From DATIKM01 sp035477595 (GTDB lineage Bacteria > Armatimonadota > Chthonomonadetes > Chthonomonadales > CAJBBX01), in the NCBI GenBank assembly GCA_035477595.1, contig DATIKM010000005.1, positions 1-13,381 on the forward strand: a stretch of DNA of 13,381 nucleotides, read 5' to 3'. The first letter of the stretch is position 1. Every line of letters begins with the position of its first letter. Below the pieces are notes generated by a model that was not told the DNA's origin, made no database searches, and saw only the letters and a list, made by a program, of their open reading frames with translations. Positions 1-6,625 of this stretch are shown here, in pieces. The translations under genes were made by a program, and so were the position numbers.

Positions 1-620
1 GCGCCGCCTACCGCAACGGGTTCGCCCTCAGCCTGCAACCCGACCGCCTCGAGGAGCCGCTCCGGTGGAGCGCGCCGCAGGTGGTGTTCGTCAACTCCAT
101 GAGCGACCTGTTCCACAAGGACGTGCCGTTCGACTACGTCCAGCGCGTGTTCGACGTGATGCGCCGCGCGCACTGGCACCGCTTCCAGGCGCTCACCAAG
201 CGCGCCGACCGGCTCGCGGAGCTGGCGGGCGCGCTCGACTGGGCGCCGAACGTCTGGATGGGCGTGACCGTGGAGAGCGGCGACTACCGATCGCGGATCG
301 ACTGCCTGCGGCAGGTCCCGGCCGCGGTTCGCTTCCTTTCCCTCGAGCCCCTGCTCGGGCCGCTCGACGAATTGGACCTGCGCGGGATCGACTGGGTGAT
401 CGTTGGGGGCGAGTCCGGGCCGGGTGCTCGGCCGATGGACTCGGACTGGGCAAGAAGCGTGCGCGACCAGTGCGCTGCGGCCGGCGTGCCCTTCTTCTTC
501 AAGCAGTGGGGTGGCGTCAACAAGAAGAGGGCGGGCCGCCTGCTGGATGGGCGCGCTTGGGACCAGATGCCGCAGCAGGACGCCGCCGCTCTCCGCCAGC
601 TCACGCTGGAGGTGGCGTAG
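1..620 (+). CDS. DUF5131 (phage Gp37/Gp68-like) family protein, 5'-truncated
   Basis: The reading frame is open from base 3 to the TAG at 618-620, so the gene starts before the window; the in-frame GTG at 81 is internal. The visible 205 residues carry the family signature: an LxPxRLEEPLRW-like segment, then VFVNSMSDLFH, NVWMGVTVE, RFLSLEPLLGPL, DWVIVGGESGPGARPMD and VPFFFKQWGG, in the usual order. In family members known to me, the missing N-terminus carries a cysteine cluster of the CxxxCxxC kind, so the family has been regarded as radical-SAM-like; that part cannot be checked here. The family occurs in phages and in bacterial chromosomes and has no firmly assigned function. It converges with the minus-strand membrane-protein gene, with 9 bases between the two stops and no obvious terminator between them. 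Family assignment is confident, function is not. Confidence 0.88.
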   Translation, partial: AAYRNGFALSLQPDRLEEPLRWSAPQVVFVNSMSDLFHKDVPFDYVQRVFDVMRRAHWHRFQALTKRADRLAELAGALDWAPNVWMGVTVESGDYRSRIDCLRQVPAAVRFLSLEPLLGPLDELDLRGIDWVIVGGESGPGARPMDSDWARSVRDQCAAAGVPFFFKQWGGVNKKRAGRLLDGRAWDQMPQQDAAALRQLTLEVA

Positions 621-629
621 GCCTCCCCC

Positions 630-2624
630 TCACCAGATGTAGAACGTATAGGTCTGCACGCCCAGGATGCCGCGGACGAAGCTCCACGCGCCGCCCACCG
701 TGAACTCCCCGATCACCAGGCCCACGAAGAACGGCAGCGCCGCCCGGTAGCCCTTGAGCCCCCACACCCGCAGCGTGATGGACTTCAACGCCCAACTGAT
801 GAAGATCGGCACCCAGATGTAGTCTAGCCCGAACGACATCCCCAGCGCGTACCCCGCCGGATGGAACGGGAAGCCGTGGATCGACACGCTGAGCCGCGCC
901 AGCGCCAGCGCCACCAGCGCCCCGATCGCGATCGCCAGCACGCCCGCCTGGTCACGCTGGACCGGAGTGCGGAGCCACGAGGCGAGCTGGTTGTAGAGCT
1001 CCTGCGAAAACACCGAGCCGGGCGCGCCCGGGTGGATCGACGCGTAGGTTCGACCGTACCCTAGGTGCAGCAGCGCCCAGAACGCACTCACGATGCCGAT
1101 GACCCCGGCGATGGCCAGCGCGATCACCATCACCCGCATCCGCAGGCCGCTCTCCGACGCCGCCTTCAGGCTCTCCGCCTGCTGCGGCATCAACAGGCCG
1201 CGGTGCATCCGGTTCTGGAAGTGCAGCAGCGAGAAGATCGCCAGGTTCTGCGGCCCGAGCGCCGTCGTGCCCAGCACGGTCACCATCATGTGCGACACGC
1301 CCACCCAGCCGATCTCGTGCGCCGGCGGGCCCAGCTCCGCCCGCACCCGCGCGGCCGCGCCGCAGAAGAGCAGGAAGAGCGTCACGTAGACGATGCCCAC
1401 CCACCACGTCATTCCCGCGACGTAGAGGAAGCCCGTCATCGTCGCCATCGAGACGATGAACCCCGCCAGCGCCACGCGGTAGCTCACCCCGCCGTCGCCC
1501 GCGCGCCGGTCGGTGAGCGCCGCGCGCCAGATGCCCGCCAGATACCCGCGCGCGAACCAGAGCGACGCCACGAACAGCGCGATCCAGGCGCCGAACGACT
1601 GCTCGCGCAGGTACGGATACCACGCCTCCCCCTGGTTATAGCCCCATGCGGCCGTCACCACCTGCTGGCCCTTCCGGAACAGGTAGAAGAACCAGCATGA
1701 GAAGGCCAGGCTCGTGGGCATGAAGAAGCTCAGCCCGATCGCGAACGGGTAGAAGCTCAGCGGCGTCCAGCCCATCGCATTCCACGGCGGGTAGGGCGCG
1801 AACAGCGGGCTCAGGTCGTAGACCTTCACCGGGATCGAAGGCAGCGCCGGGTAGAAGTGCGCCAGCCCGTTGAGCAGGTTGATCCCCGCCGCCAGCAGGC
1901 ACCCGCCCCAGAAGAGCCGGCTGCGCAGCACCCGGTTGTCGCCCCCGCCCTCCGTCACCATCAGCGGGATCTGCACGATCGGGTAGGAGAGCCGCTCGTT
2001 CTCCACCCAGTGGCGCCGCAGCAGGAGCGCGCCGAAGAGCGTGGCGCCCACCGTCGCGCTGAGGTAGACGCTCCACGCGCCAATGGGCGCCAGCCAGGGC
2101 CGGATGTGCTCCCACTTGTAGAGCGTTGAGTGGCCCCGCTGGTAGTTGCGCACCGCGTCGTCCAGGGTTCCGATGGTGAGCCACGCCGGGACGTGCGGCT
2201 TGATGAGCTGCTCCCAGTTATTGCCCGCGTTGGAGAAGTAGGCCAGGTGGGGGATGGCAGGCACCAGCATCTGCATCGAATCGTGCCCCACCAGACTGGA
2301 GCCCGTGGCAACCATGCCGTAGACCACCATCAGTTCCTGGCGGCCGAGCGCCGCACGGGGCAGGATCGCGCGGACCCCCGCGTTCAGCACGATCAGCGCC
2401 ATGATGGTGAAGACCACGTTGTAGAACAGCGACATGCAGGTGGGGAAGCCGGAGTAGTCCAGCGCCTCCGCGCGGGCGATCCAGAGGCTGTTCGGCGGGA
2501 TCAGCGCCGCGCCGAGGGGGACAATCCACCAGCGGAACCGCTCGGCGGGGCGCGCGTGCGGAGCCGGCGCACCAGCCGCCTGCTCCGATCCCTCGCCGCA
2601 CTCGGCAACGCCCTTCGCTTCCAC
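630..2624 (-). CDS. DUF6785/DUF6784 family polytopic membrane protein
   Basis: A 664-residue integral membrane protein with about 12-13 hydrophobic segments (roughly residues 33-51, 62-86, 97-118, 182-203, 238-257, 290-315, 345-365, 383-425 as two, 497-519, 561-580, 600-617, 630-652). The N-terminal two thirds resemble DUF6785 and the C-terminal part DUF6784, including an HPAGYALG motif near 588-595 and a PFFVGLVIGE segment near 631-640. Function is unknown; the overall form suggests a transporter, possibly distantly OPT-like, which I cannot confirm. I chose GTG at 2624 because GGGAGG lies 12 bases upstream and the start then falls 34 bases after the peptidase stop. The alternative TTG at 2693 adds 23 unconserved-looking residues and overlaps the peptidase gene. 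It is the last gene of the minus-strand run and probably co-transcribed with the peptidase. Confidence 0.82.
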   Translation of the reverse strand: MEAKGVAECGEGSEQAAGAPAPHARPAERFRWWIVPLGAALIPPNSLWIARAEALDYSGFPTCMSLFYNVVFTIMALIVLNAGVRAILPRAALGRQELMVVYGMVATGSSLVGHDSMQMLVPAIPHLAYFSNAGNNWEQLIKPHVPAWLTIGTLDDAVRNYQRGHSTLYKWEHIRPWLAPIGAWSVYLSATVGATLFGALLLRRHWVENERLSYPIVQIPLMVTEGGGDNRVLRSRLFWGGCLLAAGINLLNGLAHFYPALPSIPVKVYDLSPLFAPYPPWNAMGWTPLSFYPFAIGLSFFMPTSLAFSCWFFYLFRKGQQVVTAAWGYNQGEAWYPYLREQSFGAWIALFVASLWFARGYLAGIWRAALTDRRAGDGGVSYRVALAGFIVSMATMTGFLYVAGMTWWVGIVYVTLFLLFCGAAARVRAELGPPAHEIGWVGVSHMMVTVLGTTALGPQNLAIFSLLHFQNRMHRGLLMPQQAESLKAASESGLRMRVMVIALAIAGVIGIVSAFWALLHLGYGRTYASIHPGAPGSVFSQELYNQLASWLRTPVQRDQAGVLAIAIGALVALALARLSVSIHGFPFHPAGYALGMSFGLDYIWVPIFISWALKSITLRVWGLKGYRAALPFFVGLVIGEFTVGGAWSFVRGILGVQTYTFYIW

Positions 2625-2636
2625 GCCGGCACCGTG

Positions 2637-2642
2637 CCTCCC
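2637..2642 (-). promoter_or_regulatory. Ribosome binding site deciding the DUF6785 gene start
   Basis: GGGAGG on the minus strand lies in the 34-base gap after the peptidase TGA and 12 bases before the GTG at 2624. The spacing is longer than ideal, so the start remains somewhat open, but the upstream TTG at 2693 has no comparable site. Confidence 0.4.
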
Positions 2643-2658
2643 GTGCAAGCCCGCGCGC

Positions 2659-4023
2659 TCAGTCCGTCGGCAGCTCGATGCCCATCGCCGCAAGCGCCTC
2701 GCCGAGGTCGGCCTCGGTCACCATGGCGCGCACCGCAGCCGGTGTGAGCCGGGCGAGCGGTCGCTCAGGCGCGTCCGCCAGGGCCCACATCGTCGTGGCG
2801 CCCACGCAGGAGGCGCGGCAGACTGCGGGCGCCACAACCTTGTCGAACGTGTCGCCGACGGCGTGGTAGTACCGGCCGCCCTCCTCGTCGAGCTTGCCGG
2901 CCACCGAGACGATGGGCACGCCCGCGAGCATGAACGGTTGGTGGTCGCTGTGGAGCGTTGCACGGCGCCGGAACTCCTCGCGCACCCCGAGCGGTGCGAG
3001 CTGGCGCGCCAGGCCGCGCAGGAGGTCGCCGGGCTCGGCGATGCCGGGCGTGTGGAACCCGGTGGGATCGCCCGTCATGTCGAAGTTCATCACCGCGGCG
3101 ATCAGGTCCAGCTCGGTGGCGTGGTTTGCCACGTAGGCGGTGGAGCCCATGAGCCCCACCTCCTCCGCCGCCCAGAGCGCAAACCGAAGCGTGCGCCGCG
3201 GCCGCTCGCCGAGGGAGGCCAGCGCGCGCGCCATCTCCAGCACGATTGCCACGCCCTGGCCGTTGTCCACCGCGCCCTGCGCCACGTCCCAGGAGTCCAG
3301 GTGGGCGCCGGCGATCACCATCTCGCCGGGCGCGCCGACGCCGGGCAGGTCCGCGAGCACGGTGCGCGCCACCCCGTCGACGAAGCGATTGCTCATCGCG
3401 ATCCGGGCGGTGGGCTGGACCCCGCTCACGAGCAGGCGTCGCAGCCGGCGCCCGTCCTCGAGCGATATGCCGATGCTCGGGATGGGCGCCTCGCCGCGAC
3501 GGCATACGCCGGTCCGCGGCAGCCCGCCGGACGCGGAGCTCTCCATCAGCAGGCCGGCCGCGCCGAACTCGACCGCCATCGCCAGCTTCTCCGTGCGGTG
3601 GAGCTGGCGGCGCCCCTCGGAGGCGCCCTCGTCACAGAGCGCTAACCGGTTACCCACCGAGCCGGCGGAGCGCTCCCAGTCCTGCCGCTCGCCATGGCCC
3701 AGGTCGACGACCGGTGCCGTCACATCGGCGTATGCGGGAGCGTTGCCGTGTGCGAGCGCGGTGAGGCGCCACCGAGTGGGCGCGCGGACCTCGGCCTCGA
3801 GCGTCCCGCGGAGCCAAGCGCGGACCGGCAGGTCGTCGGTGCGAACCGCGAGCCCCCAGCCCCGCAGCAGGCCGATGGCCCACTCCTCTGCCTCCGCGCC
3901 AGAGGGCGCGCCACTCGTCCGGCCGCCCACCGTGTCACAGAGCTTCCGCAGCTCCTCGATCATCACCGGGCGTCCCAGCGTCTCCGCCAGGAGCCGGTCC
4001 GCGATGTGGCGCGGGACCACCAT
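2659..4023 (-). CDS. M28 family metallopeptidase (aminopeptidase-like) with PA-type insert
   Basis: A 454-residue co-catalytic zinc peptidase of the M28 family. The metal-binding and catalytic positions are all visible: H241 in GAHLDSWD, D253 in AVDNGQG, the E287-E288 pair in WAAEEVGLMGS, D315 in MNFDMTGD and H387 in YYHAVGDTFDKV. Residues about 85-215 look like the protease-associated (PA) domain that often precedes or interrupts this catalytic domain (FGAAGLLM at 153-160, IPSIGIS at 181-187). There is no signal peptide, so the enzyme is probably cytoplasmic, unlike many secreted M28 enzymes. The ATG at 4023 has GGGAG 7 bases upstream. The gene begins 28 bases after the oxidoreductase stop and is followed by the DUF6785 membrane protein. 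M28 members include aminopeptidases, carboxypeptidases and glutaminyl cyclases; an aminopeptidase-like role is most likely, but the substrate cannot be read from sequence. Confidence 0.92.
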   Translation of the reverse strand: MVVPRHIADRLLAETLGRPVMIEELRKLCDTVGGRTSGAPSGAEAEEWAIGLLRGWGLAVRTDDLPVRAWLRGTLEAEVRAPTRWRLTALAHGNAPAYADVTAPVVDLGHGERQDWERSAGSVGNRLALCDEGASEGRRQLHRTEKLAMAVEFGAAGLLMESSASGGLPRTGVCRRGEAPIPSIGISLEDGRRLRRLLVSGVQPTARIAMSNRFVDGVARTVLADLPGVGAPGEMVIAGAHLDSWDVAQGAVDNGQGVAIVLEMARALASLGERPRRTLRFALWAAEEVGLMGSTAYVANHATELDLIAAVMNFDMTGDPTGFHTPGIAEPGDLLRGLARQLAPLGVREEFRRRATLHSDHQPFMLAGVPIVSVAGKLDEEGGRYYHAVGDTFDKVVAPAVCRASCVGATTMWALADAPERPLARLTPAAVRAMVTEADLGEALAAMGIELPTD

Positions 4024-4051
4024 GACGCCTCTCCCTTCTGCTGCGCAGCCC

Positions 4052-5077
4052 TCAGCCAGCCACGACGTCCGTGATGCGGACGCGGGCGCCGGCGCGCGCC
4101 GATTCGATGGCGCCGAACACCATGGCCAGGCTCTGGATGTTGTCGTGGCACTCCCCCATCGGCGTGGCGCCGGTGCGCAGCGCGTTCAGGAAGTCCCGCA
4201 GCGAGCCCGCGATGCCGCCCTGCACGCCCGGCGCCACCGTGCCCTCGTGCGCCTCGCACTCCGAGTGGAACCCGCCGGATCGGGCCACCGTCTCGGCGCG
4301 GATCGCGTTCCGCCCGTCCCAGATGGCGGTGCCGCGCTCGCCCACGGCGCGCCAGTCGCACTCCCACGAGGTCATCAGGCCCTCGGCGCACCAGCTCCCA
4401 CGGTAGGTGTAGCGCAGCCCGCCCTCCATCTCGAAGATGGCGGTGGCAGAGGCGTCGCCTCGGTACCACGACCACGAAGGGTTGAACTCCTCGCAGTAGA
4501 CGGCGACCGCGCTAGCGCCGCACAGATAGCGCGCGGCGTCGAACGTGTGGATCGCCATGTCGAGCACGAGCGGGCTGGGCATCTCGTCGCGGAACCCGCC
4601 GAAGTGGGCGCCGATGTAGAAGTCGCTGTTCAGGATGCCGAGGGCGCCCAGGCGCTCCGCGATGAGGCGCCGATAGGCGTGGATGCGCGCGTCGTAGCGC
4701 CGGCTCTGGCTCACCATGTAGAGCTTGCCGGCCCTCTCGGAGGCGGCTACCATCTCGCGGGCGGCGGCCATGCTGTGGGCCATCGGCTTCTCGCCGATCA
4801 CCGGGAGCCCGGCGCCCAGCGCCTGAACCGTTACGTCCCGGTGAGCCTCCGGCACCGTCACGTCCACCACGAAGTCGGCGTCGCACGTCGCGATGGCCTT
4901 ACCCAGGTCCTCGCCGGCGTACTGCAGCTTGATCCCGCGCTCGTCGGCGGCCTTCAGGGCGGCGTCGGGCCGGATGTCGACCCACGCGACGATCTCGGTC
5001 TCCTCGCACGCGGCGAGGTTGTCGGCCCATGCGCGGCCCATGCCGCCGGCGCCGACGAGGATGGCTCTGCTGGGCAT
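4052..5077 (-). CDS. Gfo/Idh/MocA family NAD(P)-dependent oxidoreductase
   Basis: A 341-residue dehydrogenase of the Gfo/Idh/MocA family, which oxidises or reduces sugars, inositols and related polyols with NAD(P). The N-terminal Rossmann fold has the VGAGGMG dinucleotide loop at 8-14 and an acidic residue closing strand 2 (VDIRPD, D34). The EKP motif follows at 96-98 with the usual catalytic lysine K97. The C-terminal domain carries LDMAIHTFDAARYL at 172-185, whose D173 and H177 match the DxxxH substrate-site motif. The ATG at 5077 is preferred over the open frame up to 5173: GGGAG lies 9 bases upstream and the fold starts at once, whereas the upstream extension is arginine-rich noise. It is the first gene of the oxidoreductase, peptidase and membrane protein trio, following a 123-base gap. 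The exact substrate is unknown. Confidence 0.93.
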   Translation of the reverse strand: MPSRAILVGAGGMGRAWADNLAACEETEIVAWVDIRPDAALKAADERGIKLQYAGEDLGKAIATCDADFVVDVTVPEAHRDVTVQALGAGLPVIGEKPMAHSMAAAREMVAASERAGKLYMVSQSRRYDARIHAYRRLIAERLGALGILNSDFYIGAHFGGFRDEMPSPLVLDMAIHTFDAARYLCGASAVAVYCEEFNPSWSWYRGDASATAIFEMEGGLRYTYRGSWCAEGLMTSWECDWRAVGERGTAIWDGRNAIRAETVARSGGFHSECEAHEGTVAPGVQGGIAGSLRDFLNALRTGATPMGECHDNIQSLAMVFGAIESARAGARVRITDVVAG

Positions 5078-5171
5078 CTGCGATGGCTCCCTGCGAACGG
5101 GGGTAGGCGCGGCGACGAGCCGCCAGCGCGCCGGGGAGCATCTACGCCGGGCGCGCCGCGCTTCCCTGCCC

Positions 5172-5187
5172 ACGAGGCGTGCCTCGT
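5172..5187 (-). terminator. Weak hairpin after the propeller gene, possible terminator
   Basis: A perfect inverted repeat ACGAGGC-GT-GCCTCGT (effectively a 6-bp stem with a 4-base loop) begins 14 bases past the stop of the propeller gene, within the 123-base gap before the oxidoreductase gene. It has no following T-run on the minus strand, so intrinsic termination is doubtful. I see no good -10 box elsewhere in this gap. Confidence 0.25.
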
Positions 5188-5200
5188 AACGCGTTGCCGC

Positions 5201-6294
5201 TCAGCTTGTGGCCAGGCCGATGCCGCGCACCTCGCCGGTCTCCACGTCGCCCCTGCGGCCGCTCTCCAGGGGCGAGACCGCGCAGTAGTAGTGGTACAGC
5301 CGGCCAGCGTTCCAGAACACCGACGGCTTGTGGGCGTACCTCGAGTCGATGCTGCCCGGCGGCCCCACGTCCAGCAGCGGCGTCGGCGCCTTCGTCCAGC
5401 GCGCCAGGTCCCGCGAGAAGGCGACCCCGTTGCGCGCGCGGCCGTCCGTCGAGAGGCCGTAGTAGAACATCGCCCAGAGATCGCGCCGAACCTGCAGCAC
5501 GCAGGGATCGGCCGCGAATATGTCGTCCCAGGCCCCGCGCGGACCCACGGGCAGCAGCGGGTTCGCCTCGTGCCGCTTCCAGGTGCGCAGGTCGCGCGAC
5601 GTCGCCACCCCGATCTGCTCCACCCAGTTGCTCTCGCGGTTCTTGGCGTTGTAGAACATCCAGTAGACGCCCCGGTGGCGCACCAGGCACGACTTGTAGA
5701 GCCCGCCCTGCTCCCAGGACGCGCCCGCCGCCGCATGCAGGAAGGGCTCCTCGATCTCCCAGCCGCGCAGGTCGTCGCTCCAGCACAGGCCGATGACCGC
5801 CGGGCCCACCTCGTAGCCGGGCTCGGGTAGGCGTGGTACGTGCCGAGGTAGCGCCCGCGGACCCTCACGAGCCGGCCGGGCCCGTACAGGGCGTTGTCGC
5901 GCAGGATCCACGTGAGCGCCACGTTGTGCTCGGTCACCGAGCCAGCCGGCCCGCGGTCGATCAGCAGCCCCTCGCGCCGCCACTCCACGAGGTCGGTCGA
6001 GGAGGCCAGTCCGGTGCGGTAGCCCACGCCGTCGAAGCCCACATGGGTCATCCAGAAGCGGTCGGCGTGGCGGTAGACGAACGGGCAGTCGACCCCGTGG
6101 CTGTCGTACTCGCCTCTGCGAAAGGAGGGCGCCACGAGCAGCCCGGGCTGTCTGTGGGGAGTCCGGAGAGTGCCGGCGAGGCGCTCCGCCTCCTCGACGG
6201 TGACGGGGCCCGGGCTGCGCCCTCCCGCCGCCGAGGACGCGCACGCCGCTCCGCCCGCCAGTCCGGCGAGCAGCAGGTCCCTGCGCCGGATCAT
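5201..6294 (-). pseudogene. Secreted five-bladed beta-propeller glycosidase-like protein, frameshifted
   Basis: Two frames together encode one protein. The first runs from ATG 6294 to about 5824 (157 residues), the second from 5824 to the TGA at 5201 (207 residues); restoring one base at about 5824-5826 gives a continuous 364-residue product across Y-H-A-Y-P-E-P-G-Y-E. The start has GAGGAG 7 bases upstream, inside the end of the ankyrin gene. The N-terminus MIRRRDLLLAGLAGGAAC is a twin-arginine-like signal with a possible lipidation cysteine (C18). The body shows repeated blades typical of the GH43/GH32/GH130 five-bladed fold: GVDCPFVYRHADRFWMTHVG, FAADPCVLQ, DLWAMFYYG, AHKPSVFWNAGRLYHYY, with SxDLxxW elements between. 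It probably acts on or binds glycans outside the cytoplasm; the substrate is not evident. The intact coding on both sides suggests either a recent mutation or a sequencing/assembly error. Confidence 0.8.
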
Positions 6295-6298
6295 GGCG

Positions 6299-6586
6299 CT
6301 ACTCCTCTGCGCCGTGGTCGCGCAGAACGTTCGCCGCCTCATGGGCGCCGCGCTGGTTCGCCACCTGCAGCGGCGTCTGCCCCTGCTCGTTGCGCGCGTT
6401 CACCAGCGCGGGTCTCGCCGTCAGAAGCCGCTCGACGATGATCGCGTCGTCGTCCACCACGGCGGAGTGGAACTCCTGCACCTCGCGGACCGACGGCGCC
6501 GCTGCGCCCTCTCCGCCCCGCGGCGAGCAGCCCGGAGCGAGGGCGAGCGCCAGCAGCGCCGCCACCAGCCAGGGACCGATCCGCAT
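6299..6586 (-). CDS. Small ankyrin-repeat lipoprotein
   Basis: A 95-residue protein. Residues 1-19 form a hydrophobic export signal ending in LAPGC, so C20 is a likely lipidation site, although the box is imperfect. A short Gly/Ala-rich linker precedes about two ankyrin repeats (residues 38-66 and 67-95), with the typical NEQGQTPLQVANQRGAHEAANVL pattern split around residue 70. Ankyrin repeats bind proteins; no enzymatic role is expected. I chose ATG 6586, not the TTG at 6592, because AAGGAGG lies 7 bases upstream of the ATG and only 1 base from the TTG. The stop is 4 bases before the propeller gene start, whose ribosome binding site lies within this gene, so the two are probably translationally coupled. 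It may be an accessory partner of that exported protein. Confidence 0.8.
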   Translation of the reverse strand: MRIGPWLVAALLALALAPGCSPRGGEGAAAPSVREVQEFHSAVVDDDAIIVERLLTARPALVNARNEQGQTPLQVANQRGAHEAANVLRDHGAEE

Positions 6587-6593
6587 GTCCAAC

Positions 6594-6600
6594 CCTCCTT
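6594..6600 (-). promoter_or_regulatory. Strong Shine-Dalgarno site for the ankyrin lipoprotein
   Basis: AAGGAGG on the minus strand, 7 bases before the ATG at 6586. It fixes the start of this short gene and lies 2 bases downstream of the GC-only hairpin at 6603-6621. Confidence 0.7.
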
Positions 6601-6602
6601 CG

Positions 6603-6621
6603 CGCGCGCCCTCGGCGCGCG
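6603..6621 (-). other. GC-only hairpin between glgP and the ankyrin gene
   Basis: CGCGCGCC and GGCGCGCG are perfect inverted repeats (8 bp) around a 3-base loop GAG on the minus strand. The stem starts 4 bases after the glgP stop and ends just before the AAGGAGG of the next gene. No T-run follows. It could protect or process the mRNA, act as a weak terminator, or limit access to the ribosome site; the sequence does not decide. Confidence 0.5.
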
Positions 6622-6625
6622 TCGG

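Noticed and set aside
4954..5820. Continuation of the first propeller frame down to 4954
   Set aside because: Past the frameshift the product becomes Arg/Ser/Thr-rich noise, while the propeller motifs continue in the other frame to 5201.
3140..5830. An 896-residue open frame on the plus strand
   Set aside because: It runs antisense to the peptidase, oxidoreductase and propeller genes, which carry clear motifs. Its product is Arg/Ala/Pro/His-rich, a usual artefact of GC-rich coding DNA.
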